Assembly: GCF_009176305.1 (NCBI RefSeq)
Contig: NZ_BLAJ01000007.1
Coordinates: forward strand, 124,001 to 188,000
Source of the DNA: Martinezella dioscoreae
GTDB lineage: Bacteria > Pseudomonadota > Alphaproteobacteria > Rhizobiales > Rhizobiaceae
Length of the DNA stretch: 64,000 bases
Direction of reading: 5' to 3'
Shown here: in pieces, positions 26,958 through 35,910 of the stretch
How positions within the stretch are numbered: position 1 is the first letter of the stretch
Layout: each line of letters opens with the position of its first letter
Program-made: the position numbers and the translations under genes
Notes under the pieces: model-generated
What the model saw: the letters and a program-made list of their open reading frames with translations, nothing else
The model's database searches: none
What the model was told of the DNA's origin: nothing

Positions 26958-27334
26958 ATTTACCCCTCGGCCTCGCAGCCTGAATTATTGGCGGACGAGC
27001 ATTGCCACCTTGCTCGCCTGGCCCCATAGCGCGCTTAATCGGCGGCAACATACTCAGGCCGGCGCGAAATTGAACGCCTTTGGCGATTTTTTTACCATTC
27101 AACCGTGAATGGCCGCGCTCGGCGTGACTTAATAGTAACGGATGATGTCGCGGCAGGGTCGTCCCCAAATTGTCACATTTCTGCGGCGGCCGATAGCACC
27201 TCGCTGCGACAGCACGCGTCAGGCGGGAAATTCCCTTGAAAAAACAGCTTCAGATTCCGTTAATCGCCGGTTCAGGTACCGATCTGTAGTGTCGCAGCAT
27301 TCCGAGTTTTGCTGATGCAAAGAGGGTGCCTGAC
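26958..27334. other. Divergent intergenic region, luxR-type gene / ndvA
   Basis: 377 bases with no gene. It must hold the promoters of both flanking genes. CTTGAA near 27233-27238 is a possible -35 box for ndvA. I see no clear lux-box palindrome. Confidence 0.5.
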
Positions 27335-29104
27335 GTGTCACTGTTCAAAGTCTATGCAAGAGCCCTGAAGTATCTTGGCGCGTATCGCTACCGCGTTTGG
27401 ATGGTGGTGGTCGCAAACATCGCGCTTGCGATGACCACCATCTATGAACCGGTCCTGTTCGGCCGTATCTTCGACGCCATTGCCAAGAAAGAAGCCGTCA
27501 CGCCGACGATGATGCTGTGGGCGGGCTTCGCCGTCTTCAGTGCTGTCGCCTTCATCGTTGTGTCCCGCGAGGCCGACCGCCTTGCGCATGGCCGCCGCGC
27601 CTCCCTGCTCACCGAAGCATTCGGCCGCATCATCTCGATGCCGCTGTCCTGGCATAGCCAGCGCGGCACCGCAAGCGCGCTGAACACGCTGCTTCGCGCC
27701 TGCGAAGCGCTGTTCGGCCTGTGGCTGGAATTCATGCGCAACCACCTCACGACCGCCGTCGCGCTCGTCATCATGATCCCGACCGCCATGGCCATGGACC
27801 TGCGACTGTCCGCGGTCCTCGTCCTGCTCGGCGTCTTCTACTGGATCATCGGCCGTCTGGTCATGAACCGCACAAAGGATGGCCAGAGCTCGGTCGAGAG
27901 CCATTACAACACCGTCTTCTCGCATGTGAGCGACTCGATCAGCAACGTTTCGGTGCTGCACAGCTATAACCGCATCGAAGCCGAAACCAAGGCACTGAAG
28001 TCCTTCACCGAGCGCCTGCTGCAGGCTCAGTATCCGGTGCTCGACTGGTGGGCTCTTGCCGGCGCGCTGAATCGCACGGCCTCGACTGTCGCCATGATGG
28101 CGATCTTGATGATCGGCACCATTCTGGTCCAGGACGGCAGCCTGAGCCTTGGCGCGCTCATCACCTTCATCGCCTTTGCCAACGTGCTGATCGGCCGCCT
28201 GGAGCAGCTGCGCAACTTCGCCAACCAGATTTTCGAAGCTCGCGCCAAGCTTGAAGACTTCTACACGCTGGAAGATTCGGTTCGCGACCGCGAAGAGCCG
28301 GCCGGCCTTGCCGAAATCAAGGACGTCAAGGGCGAAGTGGAGTTCCGCGACGTATCCTTCGGCTTCGCCAACTCGTCGCAGGGCCTGCACGACATCTCCT
28401 TCAAGGTGAAGGCTGGCCAGACCGTCGCCATCGTCGGCCCGACGGGCGCCGGCAAGACGACGCTCGTCAACCTGCTGCAGCGTGTCTTCGATCCGCAGAA
28501 GGGCCAGATCCTCGTCGACGGTCACGACATCACCAAGGTGACCCGCAAGTCGCTGCGCCGCTTCATCGCCACCGTCTTCCAGGATGCCGGCCTGCTGAAC
28601 CGCTCGATCAGCGACAACATCCGCCTCGGCCGTGAAGGTGCGACGCAGGAGGAAATGATCCGCGCAGCCCAGGCCGCCGCCGCCAACGACTTCATTGAAA
28701 CCCGCGAAGGCGGCTACGATACCCGCGTCGGCGAGCGTGGCAACAAGCTCTCGGGTGGCGAACGCCAGCGTATCGCGATCGCCCGCGCCATCCTCAAGGA
28801 TGCGCCGATCCTGGTGCTCGACGAAGCGACCAGTGCGCTCGACGTCGAAACCGAAAACCGGGTCAAGACGGCGATCGACAACTTGCGCCAGAACCGCACG
28901 ACCTTCATCATCGCGCATCGCCTGTCGACGGTCCGCGAGGCGGATATGGTCCTCTTCCTGGACAACGGCCGCATCATCGAGAATGGCAGCTTCAACGAGC
29001 TCAGCCAGAGCAACGGCCGCTTCGCCGCCTTGCTGCGCGCCAGCGGTATCCTGACGGACGAGGAAGTCCGCAAGGCACACACAACGGAAAGCGAAGCCGC
29101 CTGA
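27335..29104 (+). CDS. ndvA: Cyclic beta-1,2-glucan ABC exporter
   Basis: This 589-residue half-transporter has an N-terminal six-segment membrane domain (about residues 15-310) and a C-terminal ATPase with Walker A GPTGAGKTT (about 366-374), signature LSGGERQRIAIARAI and Walker B ILVLDEATSALD. Long stretches match rhizobial NdvA/ChvA, for example READRLAHGRRASLLTEAFG. NdvA moves cyclic beta-1,2-glucan to the periplasm, needed for osmotic adaptation, motility and nodule invasion. The GTG at 27335 (MSLFKVYARALKYL) is preferred because AGAGGG lies eight bases upstream; a GTG at 27326 would overlap that site. A strong terminator follows. Confidence 0.95.
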   Translation: MSLFKVYARALKYLGAYRYRVWMVVVANIALAMTTIYEPVLFGRIFDAIAKKEAVTPTMMLWAGFAVFSAVAFIVVSREADRLAHGRRASLLTEAFGRIISMPLSWHSQRGTASALNTLLRACEALFGLWLEFMRNHLTTAVALVIMIPTAMAMDLRLSAVLVLLGVFYWIIGRLVMNRTKDGQSSVESHYNTVFSHVSDSISNVSVLHSYNRIEAETKALKSFTERLLQAQYPVLDWWALAGALNRTASTVAMMAILMIGTILVQDGSLSLGALITFIAFANVLIGRLEQLRNFANQIFEARAKLEDFYTLEDSVRDREEPAGLAEIKDVKGEVEFRDVSFGFANSSQGLHDISFKVKAGQTVAIVGPTGAGKTTLVNLLQRVFDPQKGQILVDGHDITKVTRKSLRRFIATVFQDAGLLNRSISDNIRLGREGATQEEMIRAAQAAAANDFIETREGGYDTRVGERGNKLSGGERQRIAIARAILKDAPILVLDEATSALDVETENRVKTAIDNLRQNRTTFIIAHRLSTVREADMVLFLDNGRIIENGSFNELSQSNGRFAALLRASGILTDEEVRKAHTTESEAA

Positions 29105-29126
29105 TCTTCGCAAGGGGCCCAAGATC

Positions 29127-29160
29127 AAAGCCGGGAGAGCGATGCTCTCCCGGCTTTTTT
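29127..29160 (+). terminator. Rho-independent terminator of ndvA
   Basis: AAAGCCGGGAGAGC pairs with GCTCTCCCGGCTTT around GAT, followed by six T; it begins 23 bases after the ndvA stop. Confidence 0.9.
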
Positions 29161-29221
29161 GCTGTTGAGGCTGTGGGCGAACGATATTTGTGAAACAAGC
29201 GCCAACCGGAGTTCTGCTCTG

Positions 29222-29251
29222 GTTATAATGTTTTCGCGAAGAAATTATAAT
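29222..29251. promoter_or_regulatory. Palindrome 1: GTTATAAT-N14-ATTATAAT
   Basis: The half-sites start at 29222 and 29244, 22 bases apart (two helical turns). It has the same design as the palindrome at 29281. Confidence 0.6.
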
Positions 29252-29280
29252 TGATGCAATCGTTGACGCCGGCAAAATGA

Positions 29281-29310
29281 GTTATAATCTTTCTACGGAA
29301 ACATTATAAC
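29281..29310. promoter_or_regulatory. Palindrome 2: GTTATAAT-N14-ATTATAAC
   Basis: A perfect dyad with half-sites at 29281 and 29303, 22 bases apart, 59 bases after palindrome 1 and ending 81 bases before the nucleotidyltransferase start. The TATAAT within the left half could also be the -10 box, though the nearest TTGACG (29263-29268) is only 14 bases away. Confidence 0.65.
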
Positions 29311-29391
29311 TATGTCGTCGCAAAATCGCGTTCAAGGAAATGATTACCAGCTGACGACCGCGCGGACGCAACGCTTCAGAGGAATATATCG

Positions 29392-30468
29392 ATGAAAGAA
29401 ATCGATATTGTATACCGAACAATGTTCGCGGAACTCGCACAGCGCGCACTCGATGGCCAGTTCCATGCGGACTTCCCTCTGGAGGGGCGTTTCGTCACGG
29501 TTCCCGTCAAGGGCCGCGACTACTGGTATTTCGATCTCCCTACACCAAACGGCGACAAGCGACGCTATGTCGGCCCGCACAGCGACGAAGAAATCACGGC
29601 GCGGGTGAACGCCCACAAGCAGATCAAGGACAACATCAAGGAACGCCGGCGCATGGTCAGCTCCTTGCGTCGCGCTGGTCTTCCCGGTCCAGACCCATTC
29701 GCTGGAGACATCACGAAGGCCCTTGCGGACGCCGGATTGTTCCGACTGCGGGCCGTCCTGATCGGATCTGTGGCATTCGGTACCTATGCGGGCCTTCTTG
29801 GTGTTCGGCTGCCCTCGTCGGCAATGCAGACAAGTGATGCCGATTTCGCGCAGGATTTTGCAATCTCGGCAGAAGTTGGGGATAGTCTGCCACCCGTGCT
29901 GGAAGTCCTCCAGTCGGTTGATCCCAGCTTCCGAGCGATCCCGCACCAATCGGATCAGGCAAAGGTCGTCGCTTTCGTGAACGCAAAGGGCTATCGAGTA
30001 GAGTTTCTCACGAGCAACCGGGGATCTGACGAGTATTCCGGCAAACCATCGCCCATGCCCGCCCTCGGAGGCGCGTCGGCGGAAAGCCTACGATTCTTGG
30101 ACTACCTGATCTACGAACCTGTCCGCACCGTGCTTCTTCATCGTGAAGGTGTAAGCGTGTTAGTTCCGGTTCCCGAGCGGTTTGCCGTCCACAAACTCAT
30201 CGTAGCATCGAGACGGCTCACAGACGCGTTGGGACGCACCAAGGCAGACAAGGATCGATCTCAGGCCTCCCTGCTTTTCGAGGCCCTCGTGGAGACACGC
30301 CAAGGCGACGTCTTAGCCGATGCCTACGAAGAGGCGTGCGCGAGAGGGCCATCGTGGCAGGAAGCGATCGCCAGCAGCCTTACAAGGTTGCCTGATAGCG
30401 GAAGAAGGGCCCTTGCGAAGGCTCTCGGGGTACAGGTTGAAGATCTGGGCGATCATGTCCCGTTCTGA
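29392..30468 (+). CDS. GSU2403-family nucleotidyltransferase-fold protein
   Basis: This 358-residue protein has the nucleotidyltransferase core motif GSVAFGTYAGLLGV (about residues 125-138) followed by TSDADFAQD with the paired Asp (about 147-155). This is the layout of the GSU2403/NTP_transf_8 family, which is related to abortive-infection and type IV toxin-like nucleotidyltransferases. No function is established for the family as far as I know. The start ATG at 29392 follows AGAGGA. Two matching palindromes upstream suggest tight repression, and the gene sits between ndvA and opgC as if inserted. A 27-codon frame (29312-29395) ends on its start codon. Confidence 0.8.
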   Translation: MKEIDIVYRTMFAELAQRALDGQFHADFPLEGRFVTVPVKGRDYWYFDLPTPNGDKRRYVGPHSDEEITARVNAHKQIKDNIKERRRMVSSLRRAGLPGPDPFAGDITKALADAGLFRLRAVLIGSVAFGTYAGLLGVRLPSSAMQTSDADFAQDFAISAEVGDSLPPVLEVLQSVDPSFRAIPHQSDQAKVVAFVNAKGYRVEFLTSNRGSDEYSGKPSPMPALGGASAESLRFLDYLIYEPVRTVLLHREGVSVLVPVPERFAVHKLIVASRRLTDALGRTKADKDRSQASLLFEALVETRQGDVLADAYEEACARGPSWQEAIASSLTRLPDSGRRALAKALGVQVEDLGDHVPF

Positions 30469-30597
30469 TTTAGACGCGCTTGGGAGCTAGCTGCGCATAA
30501 CACTAAGGTAAATTTTGACGGTAGGGCCTGCTTTTCTCGGCAATCGCACGAAGATCGATGCACCGAACAGCACAGGCACGCAGCGCGGCAGCAACCT

Positions 30598-31812
30598 TCA
30601 GTGAGGCTTTCCGAAATGCGCAGGCATTGCAGTCGGTGCGGCAGGCTTCTTCGCCGCGCGCTGGCCGGCAAGCTGAAGCCGCTTGTGCTCGAGATGATAG
30701 GCATAGAGGAACTGGGCAGCGATGCCGAAGACGACATAGATGGCGCCGACGACGGGGCTCTTGTTGGTCACGTAGAGAAGGACCTGACCAGCCATGGCGA
30801 GGATGGTGCCGGCAACGAAGATGTTCAGCGAATGCCGCCCGAGGATCGTCAGCGGGTGATTGGCCGAGCGGCGCAGGAACGCCGAAATGGCGGGGATGCT
30901 GACGATCAGATAGGCAAGCGCCAGAACATGCAGCAGCCGCGGCAGCGACAGGAAAGTCTTGTCGAAGCCGGTGACGACGGTCGGCAGACCGAGCATGGCG
31001 AGGTAGTCGCCGAGTATCCACAGCTTGTCGGTCACCCAGATGAAAGACACGAGCACATAGGCGCAGGCCAGCCCGATCAGAACCGGATGGGCAGGGATGT
31101 GCCCGCCGCGCTTGACATGCATGCTGGCGACGAAGCCGATGACGAAAAGCAGCTGCCAGGATAGCGGATTGAGGAACCAGAAGCCCTCAAGCAATGTCGT
31201 ATGCGGCGCGATGTAATAGATGCCGGACACCAGCCAGACGCCAACCGAAATTGCGAGCAGAAGTAGGGGGCTTCTTGCTTCCAGCAGCATGATCAGCGGC
31301 AGCATCAGGAACAAGGCACCGTACATGGGTAGAATGTTGTTGTAGCCGATCTGGTGCCCGAGCGTCAGCAGCGCGGGAATGCCGCGCGCCGGGTCCATCA
31401 GCAGGGCAAGGATATTCACTTCGCAGAGCAAGCCCTTCTGGTGGAAAAGCCACGCGCCAGAAATGAAGAGCACCAGCGTCACGAAGGTCGTGATCATATG
31501 CGCGGTATAAAGCGTGAAGGCACGTTTGATCGCCTTCCATGCCATGTTCAGCCGATTGCCCGGAAGAAATCTCGTTCCATAGGCAAGGCCGACCGATATG
31601 CCGGAGATCAGCACAAAGGCTTCGGCACCATCGGAGAAGCCGAAATTCTTCGAAGTGAAATCCTCGAAGATCTGCCCCGGCACATGGTTGATGAAAATCA
31701 TGATCAGAGCCAGGGCTCTGAGAACATCCAGTCGGGTATCCCTCTGGGAGACCGGCTTCGGCAAACTCACTCGTTGTGCCGACACCGAGCTCATATTCGC
31801 CCTCGAATTCAT
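30598..31812 (-). CDS. opgC: OpgC-type glucan succinyltransferase membrane protein
   Basis: This 404-residue protein has about ten membrane segments. It starts with RDTRLDVLRALALIMIFINHVPG, in which the His resembles the acyltransferase catalytic His, and continues FSDGAEAFVLISGISVGLAYG, the OpgC-domain signature. OpgC proteins add succinyl groups to osmoregulated periplasmic glucans. The ATG at 31812 follows AGGAGA; the frame's first codon at 31833 does not. The location near ndvA and just downstream of a glucan-synthase-like remnant supports a role in cyclic glucan decoration. Confidence 0.85.
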   Translation of the reverse strand: MNSRANMSSVSAQRVSLPKPVSQRDTRLDVLRALALIMIFINHVPGQIFEDFTSKNFGFSDGAEAFVLISGISVGLAYGTRFLPGNRLNMAWKAIKRAFTLYTAHMITTFVTLVLFISGAWLFHQKGLLCEVNILALLMDPARGIPALLTLGHQIGYNNILPMYGALFLMLPLIMLLEARSPLLLLAISVGVWLVSGIYYIAPHTTLLEGFWFLNPLSWQLLFVIGFVASMHVKRGGHIPAHPVLIGLACAYVLVSFIWVTDKLWILGDYLAMLGLPTVVTGFDKTFLSLPRLLHVLALAYLIVSIPAISAFLRRSANHPLTILGRHSLNIFVAGTILAMAGQVLLYVTNKSPVVGAIYVVFGIAAQFLYAYHLEHKRLQLAGQRAAKKPAAPTAMPAHFGKPH

Positions 31813-31902
31813 AAAACTCTCCTGTTCCGACACTCAAATGCAATCGGGGCCAAAGAGTTCCCCCTTTGGCCCCGATCGTCGAAGCGAAACAGTGCAGAAA
31901 CG

Positions 31903-32514
31903 CTACTGTCCGACCGGATAGCCCTCTTCGGGATGGGCGACCGCCCTGTCATTGATAGTGACCGAGTATCCCGCCACATCGGGCGCTTTTGAGACGGAAA
32001 TACGGTAATTTCCGCCCGGCAGCTCGATATCCGCCGTAAAGCCATCCCAGTTCGAGGGCAATGCCGGTTTGACGAAAAGTCGTCCGTTTTTCACGCGGAT
32101 ACCGAGAATGCCTTCGACAGCGACGCGATACAGCCAGCCGGCGGAGCCCGTGTACCAGGTCCAGCCGCCACGGCCCGTCAATTGTCCTTCGCCGTAGATA
32201 TCAGCAGCAACCACATAGGGCTCTACACGATAGGTATCGGCCTGATCACGATCGCGTGCATGGTTGATCGGGTTCAGCATATCGAAGCAATGCCAGGCAT
32301 CGTCACCGCGATCCATCTCGGCCAGCGCCATGACGACCCAGGTGGCCGCATGGGTATACTGGCCGCCATTCTCGCCCACACCAGGCGGATAGGACTTGAT
32401 GTAACCCGGATCACGCGCCGACTTGGCAAAGGGCGGCGTGAACAGCCGGATGATGCGGTTTTCGTCATCCACCAGCTGGTCGAGCACGGCATTCATCGCC
32501 TTCTCGCCGCGCCA
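31903..32514 (-). pseudogene. Remnant resembling the C-terminus of cyclic beta-1,2-glucan synthase (NdvB/ChvB-like, GH94)
   Basis: About 204 codons ending at 31903 read like the extreme C-terminus of NdvB/ChvB. They include RLFTPPFAKSARDPGYIKSYPP, ENGGQYTHAATW, VEPYVVAADIY and GGWTWYTGSAGWLYR, which are conserved in the GH94 phosphorylase-type domain of these roughly 2,800-residue proteins. The frame continues upstream to 32757 but those residues are unlike the family, so homology stops abruptly near 32514. It is therefore a 5'-deleted fragment, probably not functional. It is 90 bases upstream of opgC on the same strand. Confidence 0.8.
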
Positions 32515-32738
32515 TATTTTGAGATAAAGTTTACTGTTCCACACGGCACATTCCATCGGCCGAGCAAATTTTCCTTGCCCGGCGAAACTCTGCCGATGAA
32601 ACGAGATCGGAAGCTGCACAAGGAGAAAAACGACCAGTCGTGATTGACCGGACCCGCAAACTTCCCGATTTTCAAGAGATGGGCCGCATCGGCCCCACAT
32701 CAGCGGCGGAACAAAGCCGCCACCGGCCAAACGTCGCC

Positions 32739-32897
32739 TTAGACGACAAGCCCACAAACAATGGCCGCGACAAACAGGAATGCAGCCGAAAACAGGACGA
32801 CATGAATCGCTGTTTGAATCTTCTGCCGCGTCTTGGCGGCGCGCTTGGAACCATCGAACTGATTCACATGCGCATTCGAAATACCCAAATTCGCCAT
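32739..32897 (-). CDS. Small single-pass membrane protein, hypothetical
   Basis: This is a 52-residue frame from an ATG at 32897 preceded by GGAGG with six bases between. Residues 1-28 are polar and basic (SKRAAKTRQK) and 30-52 form one hydrophobic segment ending at the C-terminus, a tail-anchored layout. No family is recognised. The good ribosome-binding site and the clean topology support a real gene. Confidence 0.55.
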   Translation of the reverse strand: MANLGISNAHVNQFDGSKRAAKTRQKIQTAIHVVLFSAAFLFVAAIVCGLVV

Positions 32898-33059
32898 GTG
32901 TTGCCTCCGTTCGTTTCTTATATGTCTCTCAGGCCAAGCCCGGGACGGATATTCATACATTTCCTATCAATTAGGTAGAGATGAATTTCCGTCCAGAACG
33001 CGAGCCGAGAAAAATTAAACCATCTGAAGTCGAGGACCCGAAAGATCGGCAATGCCAAT

Positions 33060-33248
33060 TCAGCAAAGAATGCGGCGGGCCCAAATCAAGCTGCGCTCGA
33101 TGGCGCTGGTATCGGCCGTCTGCTCTTCGGCAGGTCCGGCCTGGCGGCGGCAGTTTTCGTCAGAAAGAGTAGCGGACCGTGCACCTTCCCGTTTCGCCGG
33201 AACCGGCGGATGAAGATAGCCCATGGTCATGCCACCCATGAAAAACAT
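33060..33248 (-). CDS. Small hypothetical protein
   Basis: This is a 62-residue frame from an ATG at 33248 with GGAGG five bases upstream (in GTGGAGGCAGGC). It starts MFFMGGMTMGYLHPPVPAKREG and has no clear domain. Support rests on the ribosome-binding site alone. Confidence 0.35.
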   Translation of the reverse strand: MFFMGGMTMGYLHPPVPAKREGARSATLSDENCRRQAGPAEEQTADTSAIERSLIWARRILC

Positions 33249-33407
33249 GCCTGCCTCCACTTAACGTCTGGCCCCTTGTCGGGATCACGAAAGTTAACTG
33301 CCATTAACGAGATCATGACAGAATTGCGGCAGGTGTCAATAGTCTATACGATTGGTCGTGTTTACGCGCCCAGTTCGTTAACGCGCCGGTGAGGCACAAG
33401 CCGCCGC

Positions 33408-34157
33408 TCAGGCGCGGACGAACCCCTTGCTGGCGACCATCAGATTGCGCGTGTAATCTTCCTTCACATCGCCGACAGCCAGTTCCTTCGCGGTCAGCCT
33501 CTCGACGACCGCGCCGTTGCGCATGACGGCCAGACGCTCGCACATATGGGTGATGACGCCGAGATCGTGGCTGACCATAACGAAGGTCAGATGGCGATCC
33601 CTGCGAACCTGCTCAAGTAGGTTGAGCACTTCGGCCTGCACCGAGGCATCGAGCGCCGAAGTCGGCTCGTCGAGCAACAGGATCGACGGCTCCACGATCA
33701 GCGCGCGCGCAATGGCGACGCGCTGGCGCTGGCCGCCGGAGAGCTGGTGCGGATAGCGGAAGCGGAAGCCCTTTCCGAGGCCGACTTCATCCAGCGCCCT
33801 GGCGATCCGGGTCTCCGTGTCGCCGATCCCATGAATCGACAAAGGCTCAAGCAGCAACCGGTCGATCGTCTGGCGCGGATGCAGGGAACCGTAGGGATCC
33901 TGAAACACCATCTGTACCTGGCGATAGAAGGTCTTGCTGCGCCGGGCGCCCTTCAGCTGTTCGCCGCCGACGTGGATCTTGCCGTCGGTGACGGGCGCAA
34001 GGCCCGCAACGGCGCGCAGCAGCGTCGATTTGCCGGAGCCAGACTCGCCGACCAGACCGAAGGATTCGCCCTTGTTCACGTCGATGCCGACGGCGTCGAG
34101 CGCATAATAGCCATCATAGACCACACTGAGGCCATCAACTGCGAGTGCTGTCGTCAT
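33408..34157 (-). CDS. Peptide ABC transporter ATPase (DppF-like)
   Basis: This 249-residue ATP-binding subunit has Walker A GESGSGKST (about residues 36-44), MVFQDPYGSLHPRQT Q-loop, signature LSGGQRQRVAIARAL and Walker B ILLLDEPTSALD. It belongs to the oligopeptide/nickel group and is the last gene of a five-gene transporter operon. Its ATG overlaps the stop of the previous ATPase (ATGA). At 249 residues it is shorter than usual for DppF (about 320), lacking most of the C-terminal oligopeptide-specific extension. Confidence 0.88.
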   Translation of the reverse strand: MTTALAVDGLSVVYDGYYALDAVGIDVNKGESFGLVGESGSGKSTLLRAVAGLAPVTDGKIHVGGEQLKGARRSKTFYRQVQMVFQDPYGSLHPRQTIDRLLLEPLSIHGIGDTETRIARALDEVGLGKGFRFRYPHQLSGGQRQRVAIARALIVEPSILLLDEPTSALDASVQAEVLNLLEQVRRDRHLTFVMVSHDLGVITHMCERLAVMRNGAVVERLTAKELAVGDVKEDYTRNLMVASKGFVRA

Positions 34158-34987
34158 GCCGCCCACTCCGGCTTGCGGTCGAGCACCGGCAGCGGATGCC
34201 TGTTTTCGCCAATGACCGGCATGCAGTTCAGCAGGCCGCGCGTATAGGGATGCTGGGCATTGTTCAATTCGGCAGCTTTGAGTTCTTCCACCACCTTACC
34301 CGCATACATGACGATTACGCGATCGCAGAAGGACGACACCAGCCGCAGGTCGTGCGAGACGAAAATCAGCCCCATGCCACGCTCGGAGACGAGCTTGTCC
34401 ATGATTTTGAGGACATCGAGCTGAACGGTGACGTCGAGCGCCGAAGTCGGCTCGTCGGCAATCAGCAGCTCCGGCCCGGCGATCAGCATCATGGCGATCA
34501 TGACGCGCTGGCCCATGCCGCCCGAAACCTCGTGCGGATGCAGGTCGTAGACACGGGCGGGATCGCGGATCTGCACCGCTTCCAGCATGGCAAGGGCGCG
34601 ATCGCGAGCCTCGGCCTTGCTCACCTTCTCATGGGTGCGCAGCGTCTCGGTGATCTGCTTGCCGATGGTCATGACAGGATCGAGCGAGTATTTCGGATCC
34701 TGGAGCACCATGGCGATGCGCTTGCCGCGCAATGAGCGCCGCTCTTTGGCCGAGATCGACAGCAAGTCAATGCCGCTGAAATCGAGCTTGTCGGCTGTGA
34801 CGATGCCGTGCGGCGGCGTCAGTCCCATGATGGCGCGGCCGGTCTGCGATTTGCCGGAACCGCTCTCGCCGACGATGCCAAGCCGCTCGCGACCCAGCGT
34901 GAAAGAGACGCCGCGCACGGCGTCGATGACGCCGGTACGGGTCGGATAGCGAACCTTAAGGTTTTCCACGGTCAGAAGTGCCGTCAT
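34154..34987 (-). CDS. Peptide ABC transporter ATPase (DppD-like)
   Basis: This 277-residue subunit has Walker A GESGSGKSQ (note Gln in place of the usual Thr/Ser after Lys-Ser, as in many DppD), signature VSGGMGQRVMIAMML, Walker B LLIADEPTSALD, and the C-terminal HPYTRGLLNCMP segment of peptide-transporter ATPases. The start at 34987 overlaps the permease stop by four bases; a longer frame to 35140 is a read-through of that overlap. It works with the 33408-34157 ATPase as a heterodimer. Confidence 0.9.
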   Translation of the reverse strand: MTALLTVENLKVRYPTRTGVIDAVRGVSFTLGRERLGIVGESGSGKSQTGRAIMGLTPPHGIVTADKLDFSGIDLLSISAKERRSLRGKRIAMVLQDPKYSLDPVMTIGKQITETLRTHEKVSKAEARDRALAMLEAVQIRDPARVYDLHPHEVSGGMGQRVMIAMMLIAGPELLIADEPTSALDVTVQLDVLKIMDKLVSERGMGLIFVSHDLRLVSSFCDRVIVMYAGKVVEELKAAELNNAQHPYTRGLLNCMPVIGENRHPLPVLDRKPEWAA

Positions 34988-35910
34988 TGCCCGCTCTCCT
35001 TCGGATCGAGCGCATCGCGCAGGCCGTCGCCGAGCAGGTTGAAGCCGAGGCTGACGATGAGGATCGCGATGCCGGGCATGGCCGCCACCCACCATTGATC
35101 GAGATAGTATTTGAAGCCGCTCGCGATCATGACGCCCCATTCCGGCAGCGGCGGCTGCGCGCCGAGCCCCAGGAAGCCGAGACCGGCGGCCGTCAGGATC
35201 ACGCCGGCCATGTCGAGCGTCACACGGACGATCACCGAGGAGATGCAGAGCGGCATGACATGGCGGAAGATGATGCGCAGCGGCGAGGCACCCATGAGCT
35301 GCACGGCGGCGATATAGTCCGAACGCCGCACCGTCATTGTTTCAGCGCGCGCCAGCCGCGCATAGGGCGGCCAGGAGGTGATAGCAATCGCGATGACGGC
35401 ATTTTCGATGCCTGCGCCGAGGGCGCCGGCGAAGGCAAGGGCCAGCACAAGCTTCGGAAAGGCAAGGAAGATATCGGTGATGCGCATCAGGATCACATCG
35501 ACCCAGCCGCCCAGATAGCCCGACACCATGCCGATGATCAGCCCGATCGGCGCCGAGATGATCGCGACCAGAATGACGATGTAGAGTGTCCAGCGCGAAC
35601 CGTAGATGAGGCGCGAAAGGATATCGCGGCCGAGATCGTCGGTGCCGAGAAGATAGCCCGGCGTGCCCGGTGGTTTCAGATAGGCATTCGTCAAGTCGCC
35701 GATGACGGGCGAATGCGGAGCGATGACATCGGCGAGCGCCGCCACGAGCACGAGCGCGATGATGATCGCGAGCCCGATGACGGCCAGGCGATTGGCGGAA
35801 AACTGCCGCCAGGTGACGTAGGCACGTCCCAATCTCGCCTGCCGGCGCGACTGCGGCCGGTCGGAGAGCAGCCAGTCCCTCAAGCTGGGTTGAGTGGTCT
35901 CGACAGTCAT
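34984..35910 (-). CDS. Peptide ABC transporter permease (DppC-like)
   Basis: This 308-residue inner-membrane permease has a cytoplasmic N-terminus, about six membrane segments, GTDDLGRDILSRLIYG near residues 89-104 and the EAA loop DYIAAVQLMGASPLRIIFRHVMP. These are marks of the DppC/OppC type. It overlaps its neighbours by four bases on each side, a tightly coupled operon. Confidence 0.92.
   Translation of the reverse strand: MTVETTQPSLRDWLLSDRPQSRRQARLGRAYVTWRQFSANRLAVIGLAIIIALVLVAALADVIAPHSPVIGDLTNAYLKPPGTPGYLLGTDDLGRDILSRLIYGSRWTLYIVILVAIISAPIGLIIGMVSGYLGGWVDVILMRITDIFLAFPKLVLALAFAGALGAGIENAVIAIAITSWPPYARLARAETMTVRRSDYIAAVQLMGASPLRIIFRHVMPLCISSVIVRVTLDMAGVILTAAGLGFLGLGAQPPLPEWGVMIASGFKYYLDQWWVAAMPGIAILIVSLGFNLLGDGLRDALDPKESGQ

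Noticed and set aside
27338..29275. A 645-codon open frame on the - strand
   Set aside because: Antisense shadow of ndvA, with no recognisable motif and low-complexity acidic composition.
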